Assembly: GCA_023442775.1 (NCBI GenBank)
Contig: JAEZXH010000021.1
Coordinates: 1-64,000, forward strand
Direction: 5' to 3'
DNA length: 64,000 nt
Source: Bacillota bacterium
GTDB taxonomy: Bacteria > Bacillota > Clostridia > Tissierellales > Peptoniphilaceae
Position 1 is the stretch's first letter. Every line of letters begins with the position of its first letter. This document shows positions 24,888 through 32,912 of this stretch, piece after piece. A program made the translations under genes and the position numbers. Below the pieces are notes generated by a model. It did no database searches. It was not told the DNA's origin and was given only the letters and a program-made list of their open reading frames with translations.

Positions 24888-25742
24888 TCAACCATCCGAG
24901 GCCACATCGTTGGCGTCGTCCTCGCCATCGGAGATATAGTAGTCCCCGTCGACGATGCTCCCGTCGTAGGCGTCGACGAAGACGATCGTTCTTCCAAACC
25001 AGACGTGATAGACGACATGGTAGCCTTTTTTCCCATACCCGCCAAAGGATTCTTTCGCACGGGCTTTCTCCTCCTTCGTGAGGAAGTCGTCGAAGTAGCC
25101 GATGGAGGGTCTGACGAGGAGTTTCAATTCCTTCGGCTCTCCCTTTGCCTTTTCTCCAAGGACTTCCTGAAGGAAACGCCGAGCGGTCTCCGTCGCTTCC
25201 TCGGATGAAATCTTCGGCGCTTCGGTGACGTCGTATTCGTTGTAGATATCGATGGATTCCACGGCGTCTTTGTAGGTGGAGAAGATAAATCTCACCCCTT
25301 GGTATCGATTCTCGATGCCCCAAGGGTTCTCCTTAAAGTAGGTATAGTACGCATTGTCTCCGCCGTAGGTCGGTTCGGTGCGAAGGCCTGTATAGTCCTT
25401 GGGAACGAAGGCCTTTCTCAGGGTTTCGACTCGCTCTTTCGTGGGATACTCTCCTCGGGTTTTTTCCTTCACTTCTTCGGATTCCCTCACCCCTTCGTCG
25501 AAGCCGACGTGGGAGAGCTTGCCGTCGCTGGCAAATTCATAGATGGTCCCGTTTTTCGTCTCAAATTTTACAATCTGGTGCTTGAGTTGTGTGTTGACCT
25601 CCTCTTCCGTCAAGGGGTCCTCGAGGAGTGAGGAAGTGTTGACCACGTCTTTGACGGTGAGTTCCTCTTGAGGCTCGTGGGCACCACACCCTGCAAGAAG
25701 AAATCCCGTGAGGACGAGGGCGGCACCGTGTTTCAGTTTCAT
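24888..25742 (-). CDS. PepSY-like lipoprotein (long member of the cluster)
   Basis: A 284-residue lipoprotein with lipobox LLAGC (Cys19). Residues 20-170 form an N-terminal region with an acidic PLTEEEVN stretch. Residues about 175-284 are the duplicated PepSY-like unit also seen at 22607-23065: SSEEATETARRFLQ, a DDFLTKEEKARAKESFGGYGKKGYH segment split by a helix, VFVDAYDGSIVDGD, and an acidic tail. PepSY domains are usually regulatory or inhibitory modules of secreted proteases. Since a clan CD-like enzyme is encoded next door, a protease-control role is possible but unproven. It has its own promoter at 25782-25809. Confidence 0.82.
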   Translation of the reverse strand: MKLKHGAALVLTGFLLAGCGAHEPQEELTVKDVVNTSSLLEDPLTEEEVNTQLKHQIVKFETKNGTIYEFASDGKLSHVGFDEGVRESEEVKEKTRGEYPTKERVETLRKAFVPKDYTGLRTEPTYGGDNAYYTYFKENPWGIENRYQGVRFIFSTYKDAVESIDIYNEYDVTEAPKISSEEATETARRFLQEVLGEKAKGEPKELKLLVRPSIGYFDDFLTKEEKARAKESFGGYGKKGYHVVYHVWFGRTIVFVDAYDGSIVDGDYYISDGEDDANDVASDG

Positions 25743-25781
25743 ACTCTTCTCCCTCTGGTTGTGTTCAACATCGTTTTCTTT

Positions 25782-25809
25782 ATCCTATCACCCTTTTTCT
25801 TTTTGTCAA
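25782..25809 (-). promoter_or_regulatory. Promoter of the long PepSY-like lipoprotein gene
   Basis: Minus strand TTGACA (25809-25804), a 16-nt spacer and TAGGAT (25787-25782). Confidence 0.65.
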
Positions 25810-25810
25810 T

Positions 25811-25838
25811 CAAAAAAGGACCCCGGAAAGGGGCCCTT
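25811..25838 (-). terminator. Terminator of the SLH nucleotidase gene
   Basis: GGGCCCC-TTTC-CGGGGTCC stem with six T on the minus strand. Confidence 0.88.
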
Positions 25839-25845
25839 TGTGTTC

Positions 25846-27975
25846 TCATTTTGCTTCGGCCTTTTCCAGCGCCTTTTGTGTGGGGACGCGATCGCTCACG
25901 AGGGAGAGGATCTTTGCGAGTTCTCCACGGGTGGCTGTTGCAGTGGGGTCGAAGGATTTGTCTTCCCGTCCAGAGAGGATCTTCTCTTCGACGAGGCGTT
26001 TCACATCGTCCTTTGCCCAGTCGGCAATCTTCGCCTCATCGGTGAAGGTGACAGCTTCTCCAGCCTTCGGGGTGATGTGCTTGTAGGTGTAGAGGTAGCG
26101 ACCGATGATGGCGGCGAGTTCTTGACGGGTCACTTCGCCGTTGGGCTTGAAGGTGTTGTCCTCATAGCCTTTGACGATGCCATTCTTCGCTGCCCATGCA
26201 ACATATTTTGCATACCAAGCGTTTTGGTCTTTAACATCGGTGAATGGAGTATCTCCGCCTTCAATGGTGGCAATTGTCTCGTCGAGACGACCGAGGACAG
26301 TCACGACCATCGCACGACTAACCTTCGTATTGGGCTCGAAGGTGGTGGGGGTCATGCCTTGGACGAGGCCCTTGGCGACGACATCATCGATGAAGGTCTT
26401 GGCCCAGTGCTTGTCCACGTCGGTGAAGGTCTGAGGCGCGGTGGGTTCTGCCTTCTTCTCAGCGACGACAATCCGGTTGCCTTCGATGGTCTTGATGGGG
26501 CTCTTCTTCGCAATGTAGTTGGCGAGGATTTCACTCAAGAGGGGATGTTCTGCAAGTTTTCTTTGTCCCTTGAGCATGTCGTAGCCGTCTCCACCGATGG
26601 CCATGAAGTCGTTGGTGACGAGGGTATAGGTCTTATTCACGTCGAGAGGTTGGCCCTTGACGAGGACGTCAAAGACGCGGCTGCCTGCGGGTTGCTTCGG
26701 ATCGTACTTAAAGGTCATGCCGCCCACTTGAGGGAACTTGCCGACGACTTCGGGAGCCTTATCGACACCAAATTCGAGGGCCTTTAAGATGACATCTCCC
26801 TTGACTTCGAGTTTGACGGGATAGTTCGTGAAGGGGAAACTGGTGATGACTTGTTCCATGGTGATTTGCCCTGCGGGGATGGATGCACGGATGCCGCCAC
26901 CGTTCGTGATCGCCACATCGGCCCCAGAGATGTCAATCATGGCGTCGGCCAAGAGGTCGCCGAGGTTGGTTTCCCCAGTGCGGACCTTTTCACGGGTCCC
27001 TTCGAGGAGGACTTCAGAATTTCCAACAACCCGTTCAAGGTAGGGACGGTTCGCCTCTTCGACCTTCTTCACCGTCTCAAGGACTGCCGCATCAGGGGTC
27101 ACTCCTGCGAAGTCGTCATAGGAGAGGACTTCTGCCTTCTTGTTGACGAGGGCTCCATCTTTGAAGGTGAGAGTGAGTTTTCCTACGTGTTGGAAATACT
27201 CTCCCGCTTGGGCAATCAGGGTACTTCCAACGTTCATTCCCTTTTCCAAGAGGGTGTGACTGTGTCCGTCGATGAGGACGTCAATGCCTGGGACGTCCTT
27301 TGCGAGGAAATCACTGCGCTCCTTGGAACTTTCATCAATCCCTAAGTGCACCACGCCGACAATCGCTTGAGCACCTTGTTCTTTCAAACTTGCTACAGCG
27401 CGGCGGGCTTGGTCCTTGTAATCCAAGAAGACGAGGCCTTCGGTATTGACGGGACTCGACTTCGTACGGGTTTCAGGGGTGGCGATTCCAAAGAATCCCA
27501 CTTTGATTCCGTTCACTTCCTTGATGACTGTGGCGGGGAGAATTTCCTTGTTGGTTTTCTCTTCGACCACATTGGCTTGTACCGGCGAGAACTTCGCCTT
27601 TTTCATGAGTTCCACAAGACGGGGATAGCCATAGTTGTAGTCATGGTTTCCGGGAACAAAGACGTCTACACCCACTTGATTCATCAATTCCACCACAGCG
27701 TCTCCCTTGGAGATCGTCGCAAAGGTGGTGCCGTGAATGGTGTCTCCAGCGTCGACGATGAGAGCGTCTTTTTGTGTGTCGGCAAAGGTCTTAAACTTTG
27801 CGTATCCAATGGCTTTGTTCTTCGCATCTTCCACGGCGCGACCGTGGGTGTCGTTGATGTGAAGAATGGTCACTTCCTTGAGGCCAGTCTCTTCTGCAGC
27901 GAAACCAACTGCGGGAAGGAGCGTCCCCAAGAGGATGACGGCCATGAGGATGAGAGAAAGAGTTTTCTTCTTCAT
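25846..27975 (-). CDS. S-layer anchored bifunctional metallophosphatase / 5'-nucleotidase
   Basis: A 709-residue cell-surface enzyme. After a Sec signal peptide (cleavage near FAAEE, residue 27), the N-terminal metallophosphatase domain shows INDTHG, DAGDTIHG, GNHDYNYG and GHSHT. The nucleotidase C-domain (about 320-500) carries TNGGGIR and FMAIGGDGYD. Residues about 515-690 are three SLH repeats (FTDVDKHWAKTFI, FTDVKDQNAWYAK, FTDEAKIADWAK) that bind secondary cell-wall polymer. It would release phosphate and nucleosides from extracellular nucleotides. The SLH repeats show that the organism builds an S-layer or similar pyruvylated wall polymer. Single-gene transcript. Confidence 0.94.
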   Translation of the reverse strand: MKKKTLSLILMAVILLGTLLPAVGFAAEETGLKEVTILHINDTHGRAVEDAKNKAIGYAKFKTFADTQKDALIVDAGDTIHGTTFATISKGDAVVELMNQVGVDVFVPGNHDYNYGYPRLVELMKKAKFSPVQANVVEEKTNKEILPATVIKEVNGIKVGFFGIATPETRTKSSPVNTEGLVFLDYKDQARRAVASLKEQGAQAIVGVVHLGIDESSKERSDFLAKDVPGIDVLIDGHSHTLLEKGMNVGSTLIAQAGEYFQHVGKLTLTFKDGALVNKKAEVLSYDDFAGVTPDAAVLETVKKVEEANRPYLERVVGNSEVLLEGTREKVRTGETNLGDLLADAMIDISGADVAITNGGGIRASIPAGQITMEQVITSFPFTNYPVKLEVKGDVILKALEFGVDKAPEVVGKFPQVGGMTFKYDPKQPAGSRVFDVLVKGQPLDVNKTYTLVTNDFMAIGGDGYDMLKGQRKLAEHPLLSEILANYIAKKSPIKTIEGNRIVVAEKKAEPTAPQTFTDVDKHWAKTFIDDVVAKGLVQGMTPTTFEPNTKVSRAMVVTVLGRLDETIATIEGGDTPFTDVKDQNAWYAKYVAWAAKNGIVKGYEDNTFKPNGEVTRQELAAIIGRYLYTYKHITPKAGEAVTFTDEAKIADWAKDDVKRLVEEKILSGREDKSFDPTATATRGELAKILSLVSDRVPTQKALEKAEAK

Positions 27976-28085
27976 GAAATACCTCCTTGGTCAAACGATT
28001 CCTACACTGTTATCATACCCAAAACTTGCCAATCCTGCCACTCTTATAGGAGAAAATCAAAAAGTTTTCCCCGAGGTGGGCAAAA

Positions 28086-28113
28086 GAAAAATCCGCCACA
28101 GGGGGCGGATTCT
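28086..28113 (-). terminator. Terminator of the 71-aa small protein gene
   Basis: AATCCGCC (28090-28097) with GGCGGATT (28104-28111), T-run on the minus strand. Confidence 0.8.
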
Positions 28114-28114
28114 C

Positions 28115-28330
28115 TTAGCGTTGGTTGACTTCGTCAACCCATTCCTTTGCCTCTTCCACAGCGGCATCGGTGGGGACTTGGACTCCAGTTTCAGAGTCCT
28201 TGCCTTCGATTTGTCCGTAGACGTCGCCAGCGGGGGTTTCGCAGGGCTTGTCGGCATTTTCTTGCTCGAGGCGTGCCTTGATTTCTGCTTCTTTGGCTTC
28301 ACTGACCTTGGGGCCGTTCAATTCTCCCAT
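28115..28330 (-). CDS. Small acidic protein (DUF3787-like)
   Basis: A 71-residue hydrophilic protein with a single Cys and no signal peptide. The ending VPTDAAVEEAKEWVDEVNQR recalls the closing helix of the DUF3787 family of short clostridial proteins, a tentative match made from memory. GAAGGAGGACTCTC before ATG 28330 is an excellent ribosome-binding site and a terminator follows the stop, so the frame is very likely real. Function unknown. Confidence 0.75.
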   Translation of the reverse strand: MGELNGPKVSEAKEAEIKARLEQENADKPCETPAGDVYGQIEGKDSETGVQVPTDAAVEEAKEWVDEVNQR

Positions 28331-28388
28331 GAGAGTCCTCCTTCAACTTTGTTCACTAGGTTTCCTCTATTATAGCACAACGATGCGC

Positions 28389-28865
28389 TTATTTGTGGTA
28401 GGGGTGATTCTCCAAGATGCGATGGGCGCGGTAGAGTTGTTCCAAGAGGATGACGCGCATGAGCTGATGGGGAAAGGTCATCGGGGAAAAGGAGAGTCTC
28501 ACATCGGCACGGCGCCTCACCTCTTCCGAGACGCCGAGGGATCCGCCGATGATGAAGGCGAGGTCTCTCCCCTCTTGCTTCCAATGTCCCACCTGGCGGG
28601 CGAGTTCTTCCGAACTCATGGCCTTTCCGCCAATGTCTAGGAGGACGAGGAACTCATCGTCTCTGAGTTTTTGAAGAAGGGCCTCTCCCTCCTTCTTTTT
28701 GACTTGTTCCTCTTCCTTCTCCGAGAGCCGCTCTGGGGCGCGGACGTCCTTGACTTCGACGATCTCTACGCCGCCATAGCCCTGCATGCGCTTTTGATAC
28801 TCGGCCACCCCATCCTTAAAGTGACGCTCTGTGAGTTTTCCCACACAGAGGATGCGCGTCTTCAC
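28389..28865 (-). CDS. rlmH: 23S rRNA (pseudouridine1915-N3)-methyltransferase RlmH
   Basis: A 158-residue SPOUT-class methyltransferase acting on pseudouridine 1915 of 23S rRNA in the decoding region of 70S ribosomes. The family signatures IIGGSLGVSEEV (AdoMet knot) and FPHQLMRVILLEQLYRAHRI are complete. It starts at GTG 28865, the codon directly after the TAA of tpx, with only a weak GGAG far upstream, so translation probably depends on ribosomes leaving tpx. Confidence 0.95.
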   Translation of the reverse strand: MKTRILCVGKLTERHFKDGVAEYQKRMQGYGGVEIVEVKDVRAPERLSEKEEEQVKKKEGEALLQKLRDDEFLVLLDIGGKAMSSEELARQVGHWKQEGRDLAFIIGGSLGVSEEVRRRADVRLSFSPMTFPHQLMRVILLEQLYRAHRILENHPYHK

Positions 28866-29369
28866 TTAGCGGAGCTTCTCCACGGCGGCGAGGGCGGCGT
28901 CGTAATCCGGGTGATTGGTCACTTCCGAGACGTATTCCACATAGGCCACGTTGTCATCCCGATCGACGACGACGATCCCCCGGGAGAGCAGGCGCAGTTC
29001 TTCGATGACAAAGCCGTACTTCTTCCCGAAGTCGAGGTCCTTGTGATCGGAGACGATCTTTGCGCGGTCAATGCCCTCTGCGGCGCAGAAACGACCTTGG
29101 GCGAAGGGCAAGTCGCAGGAGATGGTCACCACGACCACGTCGTCGCCAAGCTTGGTGGCCTCTTCGTTAAAGCGCTTGGTCTGGAGTTCGCACACGCCGG
29201 TGTCGATGCTTGGGACGACGGAATAGATGCGAATCTTCCCAGCGTCCGAGGTGCTGTCATAGACCGAGAGGTCTGTGTTCAAGGCGTGAAATGCGGGGGC
29301 CTTCTTTCCCACTTCAATGGGTTCGCCTACGAGGGTAATCGGGTCTCCACCAAAGGTGACGTTAGCCAT
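28866..29369 (-). CDS. tpx: Thiol peroxidase
   Basis: A 167-residue atypical 2-Cys peroxiredoxin that reduces H2O2 and organic peroxides with thioredoxin. The peroxidatic Cys is in VVPSIDTGVCELQTKRF (about residue 60) and the resolving Cys in LPFAQGRFCAAEG (about 94). The conserved opening MANVTFGGDPITLVG is present. Immediately followed by rlmH without a spacer, so they form one transcript. Confidence 0.95.
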   Translation of the reverse strand: MANVTFGGDPITLVGEPIEVGKKAPAFHALNTDLSVYDSTSDAGKIRIYSVVPSIDTGVCELQTKRFNEEATKLGDDVVVVTISCDLPFAQGRFCAAEGIDRAKIVSDHKDLDFGKKYGFVIEELRLLSRGIVVVDRDDNVAYVEYVSEVTNHPDYDAALAAVEKLR

Positions 29370-29431
29370 ATTCTTCCTCCTTCTGTTTCCGACATTCGTA
29401 CTACCTTTTTCTTACCCCGCAAGGCGATGGT

Positions 29432-29460
29432 TTAACCACCGATGGCTCCTGTGCTACAAT
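29432..29460 (+). promoter_or_regulatory. Promoter of the 363-aa unknown gene
   Basis: TTAACC, a 17-nt spacer and TACAAT (29455-29460) with an upstream TG (extended -10). Confidence 0.55.
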
Positions 29461-29479
29461 GAAGGGACTGGAGGTCTCT

Positions 29480-30571
29480 ATGTCTACGAATCCCACGCCC
29501 ACCATCGTCCTGTCAAATGCCCAAAACCTCGGAGGGCTCGCCCTGGTGCGAAGTCTGGAGAGAGAAGATGTCACCCTCTTTTCCAAAAAGCGAAAGGCCA
29601 CCATCGCCCTGCCCCAAGAGGTGCGCCCCCTCACCTATGCCGACGCAAAGAGTCTCATCGGCGTTGCAGGACGACAAAAAATCTTTCTCCCCACCTCCTT
29701 CGAGGGGGTGCTCCAACTCCTCGACGAGGTCGAAATTCTCAAAACGAGTTTTCTCTTCCCAAAGGACAAACTCCAATTCCTCAAGAATCTCGCCGAAGAG
29801 GAAAGCCGAGAGGAGCTCTTTCTGCGCGCAGGGTTTTCTCCGCGCCCCCACGTGAGGCTCGAGGACGAGGCCCTCTTCGAGGAGGCCCGCCACCTCGGCT
29901 ATCCCCACCTCTTGCGCCTATCCCATCTTCGGGAGAACCTCGCAGCCTTCTCGGCACCCTATCTGCCCATTGACACCGCCCGGGAACTCGCCTCCTCCTT
30001 GGAAAAACTCCCAGAGGAGAAGCGGCGCGGTCGCCTCAGCGCAGTGCCGAAGGATACGAACCTCTATTACGCCAGCGTCTTTTCCTCCTCTTCGGCTCGG
30101 GAGATGGCCATCTTCGGGGTTCTCTCCCTCTCGACGCGCCCGGAAGAGGGGCCGAGTCGCATCACGAGCCGCTTACAACACAAGGCCCTCGAAGAAAAGC
30201 TCCACAACCTCTGTGACCTCGTGGGAGACGTGGGAAGTTTCTTCCTCCTCATCGACGAGGACCGACGCACCAAGGAGCTCTCCCTCCACCTCGCCATGCC
30301 CTTCTATGGGCCGCTCACTGGAGTGGAGATGCGCTATGGGCTCCACTTCCCCCTCTTGGAGATTGCCTCCTTGACGGGGGTGGACCGGTTTCGCGCCTAC
30401 CATCGCCAGGGAGAGGACGTGTTTCACCCCACCCTCTCGAAGAAGACCGCCTTGCCTCGACGAGTGCGCCGCCGTCGCAGTCCCCTCGTCCTCGACCTCT
30501 TGGGTCCCAACACCTTGGGAAATTTTCTCGGGGAGCTCTCGGACATTCTCGTGGCCCAACTCTTTTCATAG
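29480..30571 (+). CDS. Unknown protein with an ATP-grasp-like beginning
   Basis: A 363-residue soluble protein with no clear named family. The start TIVLSNAQNLGGLALVRSL followed by short alternating strands resembles the pre-ATP-grasp (biotin-carboxylase N-terminal-like) fold. The stretch FPKDKLQFLKNLAEEES would match the lid-entry helix of carboxylate-amine ligases such as D-aspartate ligase. Typical ATP-binding lysines and the late D-x-N-x-R metal site are not recognised, so it may be a diverged or inactive member. The C-terminus is very basic (RRVRRRRS). ATG 29480 is chosen because GGAGG precedes it. Single gene with its own promoter and terminator. Confidence 0.65.
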   Translation: MSTNPTPTIVLSNAQNLGGLALVRSLEREDVTLFSKKRKATIALPQEVRPLTYADAKSLIGVAGRQKIFLPTSFEGVLQLLDEVEILKTSFLFPKDKLQFLKNLAEEESREELFLRAGFSPRPHVRLEDEALFEEARHLGYPHLLRLSHLRENLAAFSAPYLPIDTARELASSLEKLPEEKRRGRLSAVPKDTNLYYASVFSSSSAREMAIFGVLSLSTRPEEGPSRITSRLQHKALEEKLHNLCDLVGDVGSFFLLIDEDRRTKELSLHLAMPFYGPLTGVEMRYGLHFPLLEIASLTGVDRFRAYHRQGEDVFHPTLSKKTALPRRVRRRRSPLVLDLLGPNTLGNFLGELSDILVAQLFS

Positions 30572-30602
30572 AAAAAACCCTCCGTCGCGGAGGGTTTTTT
30601 TT
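30572..30602. terminator. Bidirectional terminator
   Basis: AAAACCCTCCG-TCG-CGGAGGGTTTT perfect hairpin with A/T runs on both sides. The TAA of the minus-strand AraC gene touches its right end. Confidence 0.92.
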
Positions 30603-32904
30603 ATGGCCGGTAGGGCTCTTTCTTGATGTGGAAGATGTGGACGTCGAAAGCGTGAACGTCCACGGGAAGGACGAGGTCCTTCTCCACTTCCATCCGGTAG
30701 ATGCGCATGCGGGGCCGGGTGAGGCTGTCGATATACTCCCACTCCTCGCCGAGGATGAACTCCCGATAGCGGAGGTCTCTCTTGAAGTTGTAGAAGTTTC
30801 CGTATTTCGGGGAGACGGTCTCGTGAATGACTTCGTAGGAGCCGGGGCGATCCAGGAAGGTGAGGACGTTTTGCCACTGGTAATGGGCGGGCTCAGACTG
30901 TTCGTAACAGGCGACGCTGCGCTCCATGTCCGCGTAGACCATGACGTGGAGATCGTCCCCATCGGCGACGGCGAGAACCCCTTCCTTGCGAAGGAGAATC
31001 CGGCCACGCATCCGCCCCAGGGCCCGGAAGGTGAAGTAGCTCATGTGACGAAAGCCCTCTACACTGTGGGGCAGGAGGTCTCTCGTCCTGTCCTCCCAAG
31101 AGGTGGAGGTAAAGGAGATGCTCTCGAAGAGGTTCATGGTCTGGAAATAACCCTGGAGGCACAAGGTGCTGAAGAAGGGATTTCTCCGATACAGGGGCAC
31201 TTCGGGGACGGGATAGGAGAGGTTGACTTGGGCGAGGTGGAGGTGGACACCGTAGCGTTTGAGGCGCTTTTGAACCTCCCGCGCGACGCAGACCACGTCG
31301 GAGTAGGTGTAGATGATGCCCTCGAGTTTGTCCATCTCCCGATCCGGGGTGGCGCCGTAGATGCCCACGGCGATGTCCGTGGGGACCTTGAGGCCACGAT
31401 TGACCACCCGCTCAAAGAAGCGGGCCGCTCCTGCCACGTCCTCCTTGCGCACGCCGTCGACGTGAATCCCCCAGCGCTCTTGAGAGAGGGGCGTAGGAGT
31501 GTAGAAGACGCTCACTTCTTCCAAGAAGCGTAAGACGAAATTCTTCTCTTCGTCGTTCTTCGAATAGCGGGAGAGTTCGCCGACGGAAAACTCCATGCTG
31601 TGAAGATCGAGGTTGTGGTCGTTCTCGGCGAGGATGCTAATCATCTCCCGGGCCTTTTCTAAAAGGAGCTGGAGGGTCTCTTCGTTTCTCGGCAAGATGC
31701 TCTTCGAGAAGAAGTCGATGCACAAGATCATGTGCAAGCGCAGGGAGAAGTACCGCCCGATTTCCTCGACTTGGCGACGATTCATCCGCATGGTTTCCCC
31801 ATTTCCCACGTCGATGAGGTAGGTGTCGGCGTCGTAGAGGAAGATACGAATGCGCATGGACTTGTAGCCGAGGCGAATGAGGTCCTCCCCAATCTTTCGC
31901 TCCATGGGCGCCCACTGGGTGTAGCGGGCCATACGCAAATCCGCGATTTGGCACCAGGTGTTGGAAAAGGGGCCGTCGTCGGCATCGAGGGAGATCTCAA
32001 AGTGTTGATCTCGGTCGGAAGCCGAGGTCCATCCCTCGGGGTACGCCGCCTGGTCGCGATATTTTCGCATGGTGAGGAAGCGTTGGAAGATGGCGGTCTC
32101 CGTCGGGTTTTGAATGAGACTCTGTTTGCGCAACAGGGCGACGATCTCCTTGTAGGAGCGGCCGAGGACGGCGCGAAGGGCCTCCTTCATCACCTTTTCG
32201 TTTCGGAATCCTCCAAGGGTCACCAGTTCTTTCGCCGGATATTGGTGGAGGCTGTTGCCGATGGCGAAGATGCGCTTTAAGCGCAGCACCTCCAAGAGGG
32301 AGCGTCCGCTGACTTGGCGGAACTTATGGGAGGCGTAGGTCCGGGAGAAGTGGAATCCCTCGAGCATGTCCTGGAGGTTGGCGTCGTTTCTGTACTCTCG
32401 CTCCAAGAGGGCGTAGAGTTCCCTGGCCACCTCTAAGTTTTGCTGGCTCCAACTCACGAGATTCTCGTCTTCTAAGAGAATGGTGTGGACAAAGGCCACG
32501 GCTTCGTCCAAGAGTTCTTGACGCTGGCCCTCGACGTGTTCAAAGTCTTGGTAGGCCAAGGCGGCGATGATGGCCACAATTCTCGAGCGGTTTTGCTTCG
32601 AGAAGACCTTGTGACTTCCCACCCGAAGCTCTGGGCCGTCATCTCCCAAGAGGGAGCCGTCCAAGGAGAAGGTGAGGCACAAAGGCGAGGGGTCGAGGCT
32701 GTAGAGATAGTCCGATTGGATACTCGTCGCAATGAGAACGTCATAGGGTTCAAGGGTGAGGTCCTCTTCCGGCGTGTTTCCCACATAGGTGTAGGTTCCC
32801 TGAAGGGGGATGAAGATGTGGTAACGGAAGGGATCGCCTTGGAAAAAGGGACGGGATTCAATGCCTAGGGTATAGGCGCGTCCTGCAGAAGTTTTTTGTT
32901 TCAT
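30601..32904 (-). CDS. AraC family regulator fused to a GH39-like domain
   Basis: A 767-residue regulator. The N-terminal cupin-like sensor spans about 1-150 (ESRPFFQGDPFRYHIFIPLQG). The AraC-type double HTH (about 170-265) has MLEGFHFSRTYASHKFRQVSG and later TLGGFRNEKVMKEALRAVLG. About 330-690 form a TIM-barrel-like region and 650-767 a beta-sandwich tail, the layout of AraC proteins carrying a xylosidase-like GH39 domain. Such proteins usually control sugar-use genes and the GH39 part often acts as a sensor. Here it sits 8 nt behind purB at the end of a housekeeping operon, with no sugar gene nearby. Confidence 0.82.
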   Translation of the reverse strand: MKQKTSAGRAYTLGIESRPFFQGDPFRYHIFIPLQGTYTYVGNTPEEDLTLEPYDVLIATSIQSDYLYSLDPSPLCLTFSLDGSLLGDDGPELRVGSHKVFSKQNRSRIVAIIAALAYQDFEHVEGQRQELLDEAVAFVHTILLEDENLVSWSQQNLEVARELYALLEREYRNDANLQDMLEGFHFSRTYASHKFRQVSGRSLLEVLRLKRIFAIGNSLHQYPAKELVTLGGFRNEKVMKEALRAVLGRSYKEIVALLRKQSLIQNPTETAIFQRFLTMRKYRDQAAYPEGWTSASDRDQHFEISLDADDGPFSNTWCQIADLRMARYTQWAPMERKIGEDLIRLGYKSMRIRIFLYDADTYLIDVGNGETMRMNRRQVEEIGRYFSLRLHMILCIDFFSKSILPRNEETLQLLLEKAREMISILAENDHNLDLHSMEFSVGELSRYSKNDEEKNFVLRFLEEVSVFYTPTPLSQERWGIHVDGVRKEDVAGAARFFERVVNRGLKVPTDIAVGIYGATPDREMDKLEGIIYTYSDVVCVAREVQKRLKRYGVHLHLAQVNLSYPVPEVPLYRRNPFFSTLCLQGYFQTMNLFESISFTSTSWEDRTRDLLPHSVEGFRHMSYFTFRALGRMRGRILLRKEGVLAVADGDDLHVMVYADMERSVACYEQSEPAHYQWQNVLTFLDRPGSYEVIHETVSPKYGNFYNFKRDLRYREFILGEEWEYIDSLTRPRMRIYRMEVEKDLVLPVDVHAFDVHIFHIKKEPYRP

Positions 32905-32912
32905 TCCTTACC

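Noticed and set aside
24730..25323. 197-codon minus-strand frame across the PepSY pseudogene and lipoprotein
   Set aside because: Very Arg/Gly-rich out-of-frame translation; the real lipoprotein frame and the decayed copy account for this DNA.
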